Shown here: positions 9,260 through 20,559 of the stretch, piece after piece
Numbering within the stretch: the stretch's first letter is position 1
How the letters are laid out: the number at the start of each line of letters is the position of its first letter
Source: Pseudoneurospora amorphoporcata
Lineage: Eukaryota; Ascomycota; Sordariomycetes; Sordariales; Sordariaceae
Assembly: GCA_033297205.1 (NCBI GenBank)
Contig: MU859216.1
Location: forward strand, 1 to 64,000
Direction of reading: 5' to 3'
Length of the DNA stretch: 64,000 bases
Notes under the pieces: generated by a model
What the model saw: only the letters and a program-made list of their open reading frames with translations
What the model was told of the DNA's origin: nothing
Database searches by the model: none
Translations under genes and position numbers: made by a program

Positions 9260-12200
9260 ATGTCCTTAAGAAGTCCCAGGTCGCCAACGGGTCACCGAGG
9301 CTTCCGCCATATCCCATCCAGTCCTGGATCAGACGTCGACGACATGATGGAACCCAACGATATACCACTGCAACCCGTTCGCACCAATGCCACAACCGCC
9401 TCCTCGACCGGCGCCAGAAAGGTCGACCAGACTCTCTCCAACACTCAGGGCACCGTCGAGTCCTCCCACACCGAGAAGCATGGCCTCTTTCACAAGTCCA
9501 GCAAGTCTAGCCGCCGCCAGGCTGGCCCTTCTGGACGGCGACGTGTGCGAGATCTCAGCCGGCCCGGCACCAACATGAGTGAAGAAAAGAAGTTCAACGC
9601 GTTGGGTCGCCTCTACCGCAAGATCGTCAGCTTCCCCTTCGTCACTCGCTATCTCATCTACATCATCCCCATCGCCTTCCTGCTCGCCATCCCCCTCTTC
9701 GTCTTGCCCTTCACCGGCAATGTTGATAATATCCAGCTTGGCACCAGCGACGACGACAAGGAAAACTACACCCTCTTCTGGCTCTTCCTCTGGATCGAAA
9801 TCTCGTGGCTGTCGCTATGGACCGCCAAGCTAGTCGCCCACGTTCTGCCCTCCGTCTTCATGTTCCTCTGCGGCGTCGTCAGCGCTGGAACTCGCAAGTA
9901 CGCCAACGTGCTGGCCGCGTTGGAGATTAACCTCTCCCTGTTTCTCTGGTCACTGGCTTCCTGGCTCGTCTTCAAGTTCCGCTTCACAGACGACAGCCTC
10001 GAATGGGTCCACACCATCAAGCGCATCCTCTTGTCCGTCTTCATCTCCTTGGGAGTTTTGCTCGCAGAAAAGGCCATTGTTCAGCTCATCAGCATCTCGT
10101 ACCACCAACGCTCCTTCGCCAACCGCATCCAGGACTCCAAGCGCGACATCTACCTCCTGGGTCTTCTTTACGATGCCTCGAGGACATTGTTCCCCATGTA
10201 CTGCCCCGAGTTTGTCGACGAGGACTACGTCATCAGTGATAGTATCAACGCCCTCCTTATGCGCGACAGGGCCGAGAAGGCGCGCGGAGGCACCAGCACC
10301 CCTATGCGCCTCGTCGGCGACGTCGGCCGCATCGGCGACAAGATCACCTCCGTGTTCGGCAACATTGCCTCGGAAATCACCGGCAAGAACGTCTTCAACC
10401 CCACGTCCGCCCACTCCATCGTCATCGAAGCCCTCGAAAAGGTCCGCAGCTCCGAGGCCATGGCTCGCCGTATCTGGATGTCTTTCGCTGCCGAAGGCGA
10501 GGAGGCCCTGCTGCTGGACGATATCATCGAAGTGCTGGGCGACCACCACCGCGAAGAGGCCGAGGAGTGTTTCCACGCCATCGATGCCGATCAGAACGGC
10601 GACATCAGTCTCGACGAGATGATCCGCAAGGTTGTCGACATCGGTAAGGAGAGAAAGGCAATCGCGCACAGCATGAAGGACATCAGTCAGGCCTTGACCG
10701 TGTTTGATAAGGTCCTGCTGTTTGTGGTGCTGATTATTGTCATCATCATCTTCTTGGTCGTGTTCCAGAGCAGCTTTGTGACGACCCTGGCTACGGCTGG
10801 TACCACGCTTTTGTCGCTGTCGTTCGTTTTTGCCGTTACCACGCAGGAGTTCTTGGGCTCTTGCATTTTCCTGTTCGTCAAGCATCCGTATGATGTCGGC
10901 GATCGTGTCGATATCAAGGGTCCCGAGTTCCAGCAGCTTATCGTTGAGAAGATTTCTCTGCTCTACACCGTGTTTACCCGCATCGACAAGATGCAGGTCG
11001 TTCAGGTGTGTCCTTTCCCCCTCTTTGTCTGCATATTCACCTTTTCTAACAGTTGTAGGTCCCCAATATTCAACTCAACAACCTCTGGATCGAAAACGTC
11101 ACGAGATCCAAGGCCATGAAGGAAACCGTCGACGTTGCCGTCTCCTTCGATACCTCGTTCGAAGAGATCGAGCTCCTCCGCCTCGAACTCGAAAAGTTTG
11201 TCCGCTCCCCCGAAAACAGCCGCGACTTCCAGCCCGACATCGCCATCATGATCAACGACGTCGGCAACTTGGACAAGATGACGCTTAAGATCCAAATCAA
11301 GCACAAGTCCAACTGGCACAACGAGGCCGTTCGCTGCACCCGTCGCTCCAAGTTCATGTGCGCCCTGGCTTTGGCCCTCAAAGCGGTTCCCATCAACGCT
11401 CCCGGTGGCGGTGGCGAGGTGTTGGGCGGTCCTACCAACCCCGCTTACTCTGTCGCTGTAACGGATGAGTTTGCTGCCATGGCCAGAGAAAAGGCGGATA
11501 AGGATAAGGAGGCGGCCAAGATGGTTACCAAGCTGCACCAGGAGGAGGATGTCCGCACTCCGGGCAGCGGCATCACAGGAACCAGCAAGATTGATGCCGA
11601 GAAACAGGCAGTAGCCAACATCAACGCCTCCGATCCCGTCACCGAGGCTCTGGACGATTGGGGTTACGACAGGGTCACCCTGCGTTCTCGTGACAACTCT
11701 CCCGTCGGCCGCGCCAAGGCCGATGATTCATCTTCCATGGCCCGCAGGAATTACTTGAGCCCCCGTGAGTCCCAGCGCGGCCGTAGAAAGCCCGGCGACG
11801 GACTGCCACCCATGCCGCTAGGGAATAGGTCTCTAAGCGTGCACGTTACTCGTCCCTCGGTCGGCGGTGGCCGAGGCAGCATTCGCAGCCCTAACACCGG
11901 CAGCATTCGCAGCCCCAACACCGGTCGCCGTTCCAACCTTTCGTTTGACGTCGAGCGAGGCGAAGCCGGCTTCAGCCCCGATCTCTACACTGGCCAGGGA
12001 TACGCCGGACAAGGACAACCAGGGCCGAGCATGACCCAGTACGCCGGCGCCGCTTATGCCACACAGCAGCAGCAACAGCAACAAGCGATGAGCCCTAGTT
12101 CGCCCATCGTCAGTGGCGGGCTGTACGCGGGCCAGTCGACTTTGTCTCCCCATGCGCAGCAACCACAGGCTCCTGAGCCGGTCTACACCACCCCCGGCGC

Positions 12201-12591
12201 AACCGCCACAACAATCCCACCAGTGCAGAGCTTGCCCACTCCGTCGCCTATCACACTGAGTCCAGCATCCATACCAAGTGGGACCAGTGGTACAGGAGGA
12301 CCGGTCGGTGCGAGACCCCGAGGGGCTAGCATGTCCAACCCAACCGCGGCGGGATTCAGCAGGCCGACAACAGCTACTGCTGCTGCTGTTGTTCCTCAAG
12401 GGCAGACTCAAGGGTATACACAGCAAGGGCAGCCACAGTCACAAGCCCAGCAGCAAGCCCAGCAGCAAGGACAACCACCACAAGCTCCACAAGCACAGCT
12501 CCCAGGGAACCTTCCCCAACAAGCGGCGGCCGCAGTGACGGGGTCTGACTTGACGCAGACACAAACCCCTCAGGACCAGGAACAGAGATAG
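9260..12591 (+). CDS. MscS-family mechanosensitive channel with EF-hand
   Basis: Two exons, 9260-11005 and 11059-12591, joined in phase 0 across a 53-bp intron (GTGTGT donor, CTAAC branch, TAG acceptor), giving 1092 residues. Four hydrophobic segments lie at ~131-152, 171-207, 216-238 and 254-280. A canonical EF-hand loop spans D442-E453 (DADQNGDISLDE). The MscS pore helix and beta domain follow (~482-620, with LFVKHPYDVGDRVDIKG and, across the splice junction, VVQVPNIQLNN). The C-terminal ~350 residues are low-complexity, with a duplicated SIRSPNTG and Gln-rich tracts. Order and domain set match the fungal Msy1/Msy2 channels, which in fission yeast sit in the ER membrane and limit calcium rise and swelling after hypo-osmotic shock; that role is by homology. 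The EF-hand loop has all expected oxygen ligands. Confidence 0.93.
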
Positions 12592-14448
12592 AATCGAGAG
12601 CATCACCCTGGTAGCAACATCCCTGCTCGTCCGGTTCCTCCTCCTCCTCCTCCAGCGGCTGGTTAGAGACCCCCGCAACCGGAACGACCGAAGCCGGCGA
12701 GGATGAGATCAATGAGTCATCCTCCCGATTCATTAACTCAGTGGGCTCAGTCTTTGCCGAGTCAGAGGGACGAGGAACGGAGCCAAAGCCGGAGCAGAAG
12801 CGGGAGTAAGAAGGAAAGGAATCGGTGGGAGAATTTGCGGTTTTAGATGCTGGAGCTTCACGTTCATGTTGATGTTTGTGTTATTATATTACCTACTTAA
12901 TTGGGACAGATGGGTTTATGTACGATAAGTGGATACGATAGAACGCATGGGTCATGGTCATGGGATGGATCATGGGATAGATACCACACTGGGTCTGGAA
13001 CCAGGGCAAAGACTGGTCGAAGAAGAAGACATAATGGGAACAGGCCCACCGCAGGGTGAAATGGATGATAGAAAGAAAGGCTTATAGAGGCTCATGGCAG
13101 CGCCGAGACTGGACGGAAGGAAGATATTTAGATGAACATCACACGGCATGGTATGTGCTGGCATTCACGAAATAAGAGAATAAATACTAAAACATGTCAA
13201 TTAGAAGAACCCACCAGAACAAGAAGTCATCATGTCATGTTATATCGTCAGAGTAGCACTAGTCTAGATAACCGTTACGTCCGTGCACCCATTCGTACCT
13301 AACGAACGGCTCTTCGGCCTACGCTACCTTACCTCTACCGAGACACTCATCAATATCTCCACCACAACCAACACGATCGTTGCATAACTCGGTTTATGGA
13401 TATTTTAGAGGGAGTATATATGTCTGGATCATGTAATATGTTATTGAAGTGGCAGGAAGTGCGGCCGAAAGTTGCGTGGCCGAAATTGGCCGACATTCGA
13501 GAGGGGAGGTTTTTTTGTCTAGACTTTTGAGCATCGTGCATGGAAATAAGGTGCGCATCGGCATCGCCAACTGTGCATCACGCATCGCGCATCAAGTATC
13601 GTAGGTACCATACTAGGTAACATTCACACAGGCTGACAATGGAGGCTTTGGACACGCCTTTGCAGTTTAGTTTGCGCGGAAGTGTAGTTAGTAGCCGGTC
13701 CGACGCCATGCGGTGTAGGATCGGAGGTGTAGTGGCTAATGGTACCTGTAAGGTAGCTTATGTATCTGATAACGGTAGCTTTACAAAGAGGGGAGAGTGG
13801 TGGAGAGTGCCCACTTGAATGATCTTAGACCGGATGCTTCATAGGTAGGCTTTAAGTCCAAATCATCAACGAAATCTCGAAAGTCCATATCTTCAGTCGG
13901 TAGAACCAGGGGGTCCAGGGATGACGATGGCGGCAAATTGAAGAGCGTGGAAAAACAGTGGTGTTGTGGTGAGGGTCGTATAAGGTAGAGGTATGCAAGA
14001 AACCTACCTACCTACCTTAGCAATGCAAACAAAGCTTGGGTATTTGCTCTTACAGCGCAGCACATCACAGACACACACCGATCAAGCAAGCAAGCAAGCA
14101 AACAAGCAAGCAAGCAAAGTAACTGAAGCAAAGCAAGTAAGAGGTGAAAATAATATCAATTCTAAAATCTAAAACGTTTCTTCTCCTTTACGGTTGGTAT
14201 ATACCTAAATATGTTTTCTGCCTACCCCAATCATCCGGGATAGATGGTGACGGCCAGGGCAAGAACCGCGACAGAAGCATGCACAGCATCATGGTCTGGG
14301 CCGTATCGAGAGACCTGTGTTGTTTTTGTTGTTGTTGTGGTTGTATGCGTGTGTGTGTGTGTGTGTGCGTTCGTGGTTCCGACTGAAAATGCGTTAGTAT
14401 AGACCTATGTGTCGGCTTTGTCGTGGTGTATAATTGAACTTGCTCAGT
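12592..14448. other. Intergenic, no gene seen
   Basis: Downstream of the channel gene. Contains CAAG microsatellite (14082-14117), ACCTACCTACCTACC (about 14005), and a TG run near 14348. Open frames are short and unconvincing on both strands. Confidence 0.6.
14082..14117. repeat. (CAAG)n microsatellite
   Basis: Tandem CAAG/GCAA units interrupted once by CAAA. A similar run occurs at 22424-22451. Confidence 0.9.
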
Positions 14449-14601
14449 TCAGCTCAGCTTTCCGGTCCAGCTTGTCCCCCAACATTTCGACCAGATTTGT
14501 GTGCCCACCCACGCGGCGCCCACCACCCCAGCTACCCCAACCGTGACCTTGCCAAAAAGGTCGACACCTGCGGCGGGAACGGCAGGTGGAACAGGAGCCA
14601 T
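14449..14601 (-). CDS. Short family-A membrane protein, paralogue of 2313-2705
   Basis: From ATG 14601 the product is 50 residues, starting MAPVPPAV (compare MPPLPDAS in the paralogue). It carries GVDLFGKVTVGVAGVVGAAW followed by VGTQIWSKCWG, then ends after eight more residues. The charged tail of the 2313 protein is missing. The DNA around the TQIWSKC motif is nearly identical (AAATCTGGTC.AAATGT.GGGGG). The open frame continues upstream to ATG 14730. However, the stretch CTAACATGCATCACGGGATAG in front of GCATCGAG looks like a 5'-UTR intron end, as at the 2313 gene, which favours the inner start. It could be a truncated copy or a genuine short member. Function unknown. Confidence 0.5.
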   Translation of the reverse strand: MAPVPPAVPAAGVDLFGKVTVGVAGVVGAAWVGTQIWSKCWGTSWTGKLS

Positions 14602-15712
14602 TGCTGGTGCTGCTGCTTCTGCTGGTGCTGCTGGTGCTGCTGGTGCTGCTGGTGATTGTGATGGTGGTGTTTGTGGTTCGGGTTCTGGTTGTGATTCTAG
14701 TAGTGGCTCGATGCCTATCCCGTGATGCATGTTAGTGTGGGTGTTCTATCGTCAGGTAATAGGAATGAATATACTGACTTGGAGCTGCTATCTTGAGGTT
14801 GGAGAGCAGAAGACGAGGTGGCAGCGGGGAGAGAGGGTGTCATTTATCGAACTACGACGGGAGGTCTAGCTGTGGCGATGTCGAAATCACTGTAGCTGAG
14901 GCTCGCAGGAGGAACATGGCGAGGGCGGTGCCTTTGTTGGTGTTTGAGGACAGGTAAAGAATGGGGATGGATTTCCAGGTAAAGGTGGGTTGGTGTTGGT
15001 GTTGGTGGTTCAGAGGCAGGACTGAGTTCGAGGAACGAATTGTGGTCGTGAATTTGTTGATTTTGTTTGACTGTCAGGTGGACTATGCACCCCCTAGGTG
15101 TCTCCGTAAGACAGCTATGCGAACACAATCCAGTCCAATCGAGATCCGCGAGAGGCCAGCGCGAATGACAGACCAAATTCATATATGGCCGTTTTGGGTC
15201 CTCCACGGGGTGCATGGTCCACAATATACTCGAGAGGACACTTTCGAGAGCGAGAATGACCGCTTTGGTCAAGGCCCTGTCCGCGAGGATAGGAACGGGA
15301 GGGGGCACTGGGCCAGGACGCCGTAATGGGTCAAATGGTACCCCTCCTTCTTGGCCTCTAGCACCTTGGAGGGCATACCGTGCTCGTATCCCCTGGTGTG
15401 GGATAATGAGGGGAACCCTCGTTGTAAGTACATGTGTGCAGGTAGGTACGTTCTCCGGAATCGGATGCAGATTGCAGAATGTTCCTTCCCGCGGGCACTT
15501 CTGCGATATTGCAGGAGAGGAGGTACCTTACTACCGAGTCACATGCAGTCGAGACACTGCTGCGTTTTGTCAATTGGATAAAGCATTCTGTCAATTGCAA
15601 AATCTCGTTGCTTGTCACTCGTTACTCGTTAGGTAATCATCCAGTTATCAATCTTCATTTCATCCTCCCTACCGCATCCCCATCCCCGGACTGATACCTC
15701 CCCCTCTAGCTC
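14602..15712. other. Intergenic, no firm gene
   Basis: A 154-codon frame on the minus strand (14844-15308) is Pro/His-rich with no recognisable feature; I do not call it. The leader of the 14449 gene lies at the left end. Confidence 0.45.
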
Positions 15713-16460
15713 CTACCAAAACCTCTGAAACCTCGCAACACTCGCCTCCTCCATCTCCCTCATCTTCCTCTCCTCCTCCTCCTCCTCCTTATTCTTAATC
15801 TCACCAAACTTATTAACCTCCGAACAATTCTTGGCAACAAAAGTGCACTGCTTCTCCGCCAGCACCTCGTCCTTCTCCCTGTTCTGTTCGCGAATGTGCT
15901 TGGGCGGGCGACCGCGACCGCTTCCGCTTCCGCCACGACCCTTCTTGCCAGTCTTGAGCTCAGCACGGCGGGCAGCAAAATGGTCGAGGCATCGGCGCCA
16001 GAGGACGCGGCCGGGGACGGAGCCGGGCATACAGCCGGGGAAGAAAACGGGGCGCGGGTTGCTGCTGTTGGGGCCGACGGTCTTCTTCTTCTTGGGAGAA
16101 GCAGCGGAGATGGTGGTGGCGGCGGCGGCGGTGGCGCGAGCAGCCTTGCGGGCGCGGAGAGCGGCGAGGAGGTCAGGATGCTTCTGTACAATAGAATTGA
16201 TGGGCGAAGTTAGCTTCCTTTTTGATTCTGTTGCACTGTTTGCGGAAATGACCAGACCCGGAAGGAGACATAGGTGAGAAGAATGTGATGAGTGTGCTTA
16301 CCTCGTTCTGCGCAGCAGCAACACCAGAGGAAAAAGAATAGATGGGCTTGCCATCTGCATCCAGCTCCGGCGAGTAGCGCGGAGCGGGGATGGCGATGAT
16401 GGCGTCGCGGTTGAGCCAGGGCATGCCGGTCATGGTGGTGTTGGTTGTGGTGGATGCCAT
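15713..16460 (-). CDS. Small basic protein with AT-hook-like motif
   Basis: Two exons, 16302-16460 and 15713-16183, with a 118-bp intron between them (GTAAGC donor, TACAG acceptor, phase 0), giving 209 residues. Exon 1 holds a conserved-looking MPWLNRDAIIAIPAPRYSPE. Exon 2 starts KHPDLLAALRARKAARA, then KKKKTVGPNSSNPRPVFFPG, an RRCLDHFAARRAE segment, a Gly-rich basic stretch with the AT-hook core GRGRPPK (minor-groove DNA binding in the family), and a Glu-rich coiled-coil tail EEEEEERKMREMEEASVARF. The mix suggests a nuclear DNA- or chromatin-associated protein. That is inference; I do not recognise an orthologue. Confidence 0.75.
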
Positions 16461-17498
16461 TTTGCTAATGTTAAAATTGGTTTTGGGAGAGAAAGGTGTG
16501 ATGTGGTGTCTGTTTGACTTGCTGTCCCTTCAAAAAAGCAATTCGAGTCCAGCTCCATGTCTTGAGTGAAGGAGACGAGATTTTATACTTGTGAATGGGA
16601 GGGTAGAAGAGACGACCCTGACGGGAGTAAACCTACCTGCCAGCCACCTGCCATCATTTTCACCCCAAGGTTCCTCGGTGGTCACTTATTCAAATCCACA
16701 TTCACGTATGGACGGGTATATTTTCATCTGAATTTTGACGAGAGGAGCACAATAGCATGGGGAAATAGAAATACAATAGGACGCGGGGCAGAGGGGGGGT
16801 TGGCGCTCAACAAATTTCGAGGACGGCGAGATTTCATCCGGTCTTCAGGAGAATCGAATCGTATATAACAGAACGACCGTTTCTCGAGCAAGGTCGAGTA
16901 CGGCGCAACTCAAGGTACGCTCCGATCTATCTCAATGCGGGTGACGGTCTTGATGTAGACAGTCTTACTATCATCGTCAGCGTTTGCCATAACGGAGCCC
17001 CGGAAAACAGACACATCGTTGAAGTGGACGTCGCTTCCGACGATGAGGGGAACAAATTCGGCGATCGACAGCCATTTTGAATATCCATTCACCTGGTGAA
17101 ACGACGGTGAGGCCGAGGGAGAACAAGACACACATTCAAGGTTCGCTTGTATTGTTCAAGTCCTCCTCACTTACTAGATGTACCTAGATCCAATAACCTG
17201 AACACCGGCCTGCTATTGTGAGCAGGGTAAGGTACCTATTGTCCATGAACATCCGATGAAAACCATTAATTGCACAGGTGCGCAACAACAGGCCCACCCA
17301 TCAAGTGAATGTGGAATTGGCGACTGTTCAATTGGACATGATAAATCTCGTCCTTCCTGGCCGGCAGCTCGCAACTTTTAAACTTGCCTTGAACATCGAC
17401 CTTCCAACATCGACATCGACCTTCGAAGAGCAAATACATCTAACACGCGCATACCAACAACTTCATCTACCCTACTTCAGTTGAATCCCATCCTCACA
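16461..17498. other. Divergent upstream region of the 15713 and 17499 genes
   Basis: Carries leaders for both flanking genes and, within it, the orphan exon-like stretch described separately at 16910-17092. The last ~80 bases before 17499 are a C/A-rich leader without ATG. Confidence 0.5.
16910..17092 (-). pseudogene. Orphan exon-like coding stretch
   Basis: Read on the minus strand from a good acceptor (TTTCACCAG, just above 17092), 60 codons run to a stop at 16910. The stretch starts VNGYSKWLSIAEFVPLIVGS and contains SVFRGSVMANADDDSKTVYI. Codon use is strongly C-ending, like real genes in this window. I could not find matching upstream exons before the neighbouring gene at 17499 begins. 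It may be the remnant of a truncated gene or the last exon of an unrecognised one. No family recognised. Confidence 0.35.
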
Positions 17499-18649
17499 AT
17501 GTCGGATTGGATCGCGCAGAACTTTGCCTTTGATGGCGGCTGTCGAGTTGTCTACTACGACCCTGTCACCGGACAGACTTTGGTAAGTAATGAACATGAT
17601 TGCCCTCCTTTCCATCCGTTTAAGCAACCTATACCAACATAAATCGATATTGTAGCCTCCCCAGGTCTATCAGCAGCCCGCTGCCCCTGAACAACTCGGC
17701 ATGCCTCCCCTTCCCGACTTCGGTCCTGCCGTCGGCATCCAGGAACCCGAGCTCGCCTTCCCTCCTGTCAACAACTTTGAGCAGCCCGTCCCCCCCGCTC
17801 AGGACGAGGACATGGTAAGTAATTGTCCATACCCCCATCCTTGAGACAGAGCTGAGCCAAGTACAGTAAGGTACGTTTACTAACCGAGTTGATTTTACCT
17901 AGGACGAGTATCAGCCCCTCCGTCTGCCCGGCTCGCCTCCTCCCCACCACTCTCGTGGTTTTGTATTCGAATTGGACTCCGACGAAGTCTGGACCACTGA
18001 AAACTGGACCACTGAAAGTTACTACGAAGTGCGCGATTTCCTCAACGAGGGTTTTGTTTGGGGCGAGGACGTGCACTTCACTGATGAGGATGAGGATATG
18101 GAAGACGAGGATATGGACTCTGACGAGGACGAGGAACTGGATTCTGCTGAGAACATGGTAAGTAGTGCTCATCCATCCCTCCTCCCTACCATCAGTGCAG
18201 TCCGTCCATCCTTGAAGTAAGCAAAATCAGAGACAAGCAGTGCACTAACAGAATCACCACTACTTTAGTTTCAGCATGAGGTCCACCAGCAGCCCGTCAT
18301 GTCCGTCATGCCCGTTGAGCCCGTCATGCCCGTTGAGCCCGTTGAGCCCGTTGAGCCCGTCATGCCCGTCATGCCCGTCTTGCCCGTTGAGCACATCATG
18401 CCAGCCATTCCCGCTGTGCCCGCCGTCCGTCGCCCCCAACTGGCCCAACCCAAGGAGAAGAAGAAGTTCCCGCATGGCTCCAAAACCGCCAAATCCCAAG
18501 CCTGGAAGGAGATGCTCAAGAAGTGGGAGATTTCGCCCATGCACCGCCGCGCGGCCGCCCATTGGGTTGCTGGTACTCATGGCTTGCGGTTGCAGCACAA
18601 GGAGAAGAAGAAGAAGCAGGACAAGAAGACCCATGGCCGGTCTGTTTGA
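17499..18649 (+). CDS. Acidic protein with VMPVEP repeats, four exons, unknown function
   Basis: Exons 17499-17582, 17656-17814, 17903-18157 and 18269-18649 join in phase 0 throughout (all three donors GTAAGT), giving 292 residues. Exon 1 encodes MSDWIAQNFAFDGGCRVVYY; exon 2 is Pro/Gln-rich. Exon 3 has ENWTTESYYEVRDFLNEGFV and a run of Asp/Glu (DEDEDMEDEDMDSDEDEE). Exon 4 opens with a short-period repeat built from VMPVEP and VEPV units, then a basic C-terminus with KTAKSQAWKEMLKKWEISPM and poly-Lys. The last acceptor is ambiguous: TTTAG and CAG six bases apart both keep the frame, so Phe-Gln may be optional. An acidic centre with a basic end suggests a nuclear or chromatin role, which is inference. 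No family recognised. Confidence 0.8.
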
Positions 18650-18957
18650 TCTGATGGTGGTGGTGGTGGAGGAGGAGTAGAGGAGGAGGAATAGAGGAGG
18701 TTGAAATGCATATGGGAGTTTGAGTCTTTGAGATGGAATTTGGAGGAAAGTACCTAGTATGGTATTAACATTTTTGCCATTTGCTTGGGGAGTCGGGATA
18801 CCTACCTAGGAGTGAGGACGGATACCTACCTACCTTACCTTACTTCAAGAGTGTGAGATGGAATAGGTGTTGGAGGAAGACAGACCGACCGCATTGGGTT
18901 GGGTTGATTTTATACATGTAGTGTACCTGTACCTTCTACCTTGGGTTATTAGACTAA

Positions 18958-18985
18958 GGACTGGACTGGACTGGACTGGACTGGA
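18958..18985. repeat. (GGACT)n pentamer repeat
   Basis: Five uninterrupted copies plus a partial copy, in the 3' flank of the 17499 gene. Confidence 0.9.
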
Positions 18986-19499
18986 TGACTACCTCTAAGT
19001 TCATACATTAGTACGTTACGTAACGCCTCATCAGATAAGCAAATGCTCTGGCAAGTTATAGCAAAGTGTCATGCTACCAATTCTGCTGCTGAATCGTGAA
19101 TCCCTTTTACCTCTATTGTGTAGAGGCAGTGACACTTCCTCTTGTGCTGTTGAACAGAGTGTGTGTCATCGGGGTAACTTCGCCGCCACTACCACCAGAC
19201 GTCGTAGTCGTCGTGTGAAGAATCGGAATATTCTTCGGTCCATGTTTGTCGCAAGTTGCGCTTTTGTGAGGCGGGATGGATGGTCCCAGCGAGGTGGTGC
19301 TGAGACTGCAGTGGTGATGCCCGATTCCGTGGAAGGAAATACTCCCTGAAGTCGGAGTTGTCGGCGGTTGCAGCTGCGGCGGATTTACGGAGTGGCCACC
19401 TCGCGTTAGGTCCGGAGTCCGGAGCTGACGCGGGCGGGCAGAAGGCAGGCCCCGCCGCAGCCCGGGCATTGCAGTGGCTGGTTACCACGAAGGAAGAAG

Positions 19500-19610
19500 C
19501 GGGTGGCAGTACAGTAGCAGGACCGGAGGCAGGAACATCAAGCAACAGTGGAGACACCAGAGGTACTTTCCCTGAGTGTCCCTCGTTTCTCCCGCCATGA
19601 CGGCCGATTG

Positions 19611-19652
<42 letters not shown>

Positions 19653-19822
19653 GGGTTCCCATGAATGGGCGGAATTTTGGGTGTCGGGGTTGGGGTGGGG
19701 TGTTTTTNNNNNNNNNNGGCTCACAGTACCCGGCCCGCTGGCCGCACCAAAACCCAAAATGGGCCCCACCACGTTAAATTTCCCGTTTTGGCCCGCGTTT
19801 ATCCCCCCATGCCGGCCGTTTT

Positions 19823-19863
<41 letters not shown>

Positions 19864-19920
19864 GGTTCTCCCATTACTCGTCAGAATTTGGAGTGACCGT
19901 CTTCCTTAGGTTGTTTCTTT
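19500..19920. other. Assembly gap with artefactual duplication around a poly-T tract
   Basis: Ten Ns lie at 19708-19717. On each side is a poly-T run (19612-19651, 40 T; 19824-19862, 39 T). The ~100 bases before the second run align without gaps to the ~100 bases before the first (about 65 of 100 match by eye). The ~50 bases after the first run align to those after the second, with mismatches mainly to G. So the left contig end is a corrupted read-through of the right one and vice versa. The true locus very probably has one poly-T run and no N gap. Confidence 0.85.
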
Positions 19921-20389
19921 TTCCCTTGAATATCGTCATCCGCCTCCATACCACCGGCATCCAAAATTCTCTCTCAGCCGGTCTCGCCTTCATCTTGTCT
20001 TCCCCCTCGGACGGTTAACCCCCTACTTGACTTGATTTAACTTGTTTCCAACACTGGTCAACACTGCCACCATCAAGGTTTCAAGCACTCAACACCATGT
20101 GCAATACGGAGATGTAGACACAAAAATCTTGGTTCCGTACGGCAATGTGCTGAAATAAAACATGCATGCATGCATATCAATCCAAACATGTAGATGTCCT
20201 CAACAATTGTATCTGGCAGAGTGGCAGTAGGTAGGTATAAAGCCAGGCCTTCCCCCCTCCTTTTCGTTATTTCTCTTCTTCTATTCTTCATCCCAATACA
20301 ATATCTTTCAACCTTACCTATCTACTACCCTCGTGTTATCGTACACTCAATAAACTTCGACACCTCTCTCACTAGTACATTATACCATC

Positions 20390-20522
20390 ATGCTTCTCTC
20401 CAACATCGTCGTCGGAGGCGTTTTCGCCATACTGCAGGTAAGCTACCCACGCCAGGAATCAACCAGAGAGATTATTGAGAGTTATGCTCTTTGGCGCGAA
20501 TTCGCACCAACACAATTTCTCA

Positions 20523-20559
<37 letters not shown>

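Larger units (their letters stand above)
18650..20389. other. Intergenic with scaffold gap, no gene
   Basis: Contains ACCTACCTACCTTACC motifs, a GGACT pentamer repeat (18958-18985), the poly-T/N gap region (see 19500-19920), and the leader of the 20390 gene (TATAAAGCC at about 20236). Confidence 0.7.

Noticed and set aside
9950..10885. 311-codon minus frame inside the MscS-like gene
   Set aside because: Antisense shadow; the plus frame has membrane helices, an EF-hand and the pore domain.
14844..15308. 154-codon Pro/His-rich minus frame as a gene
   Set aside because: No codon bias, no domain, and part of it is the likely upstream region of the 14449 gene.
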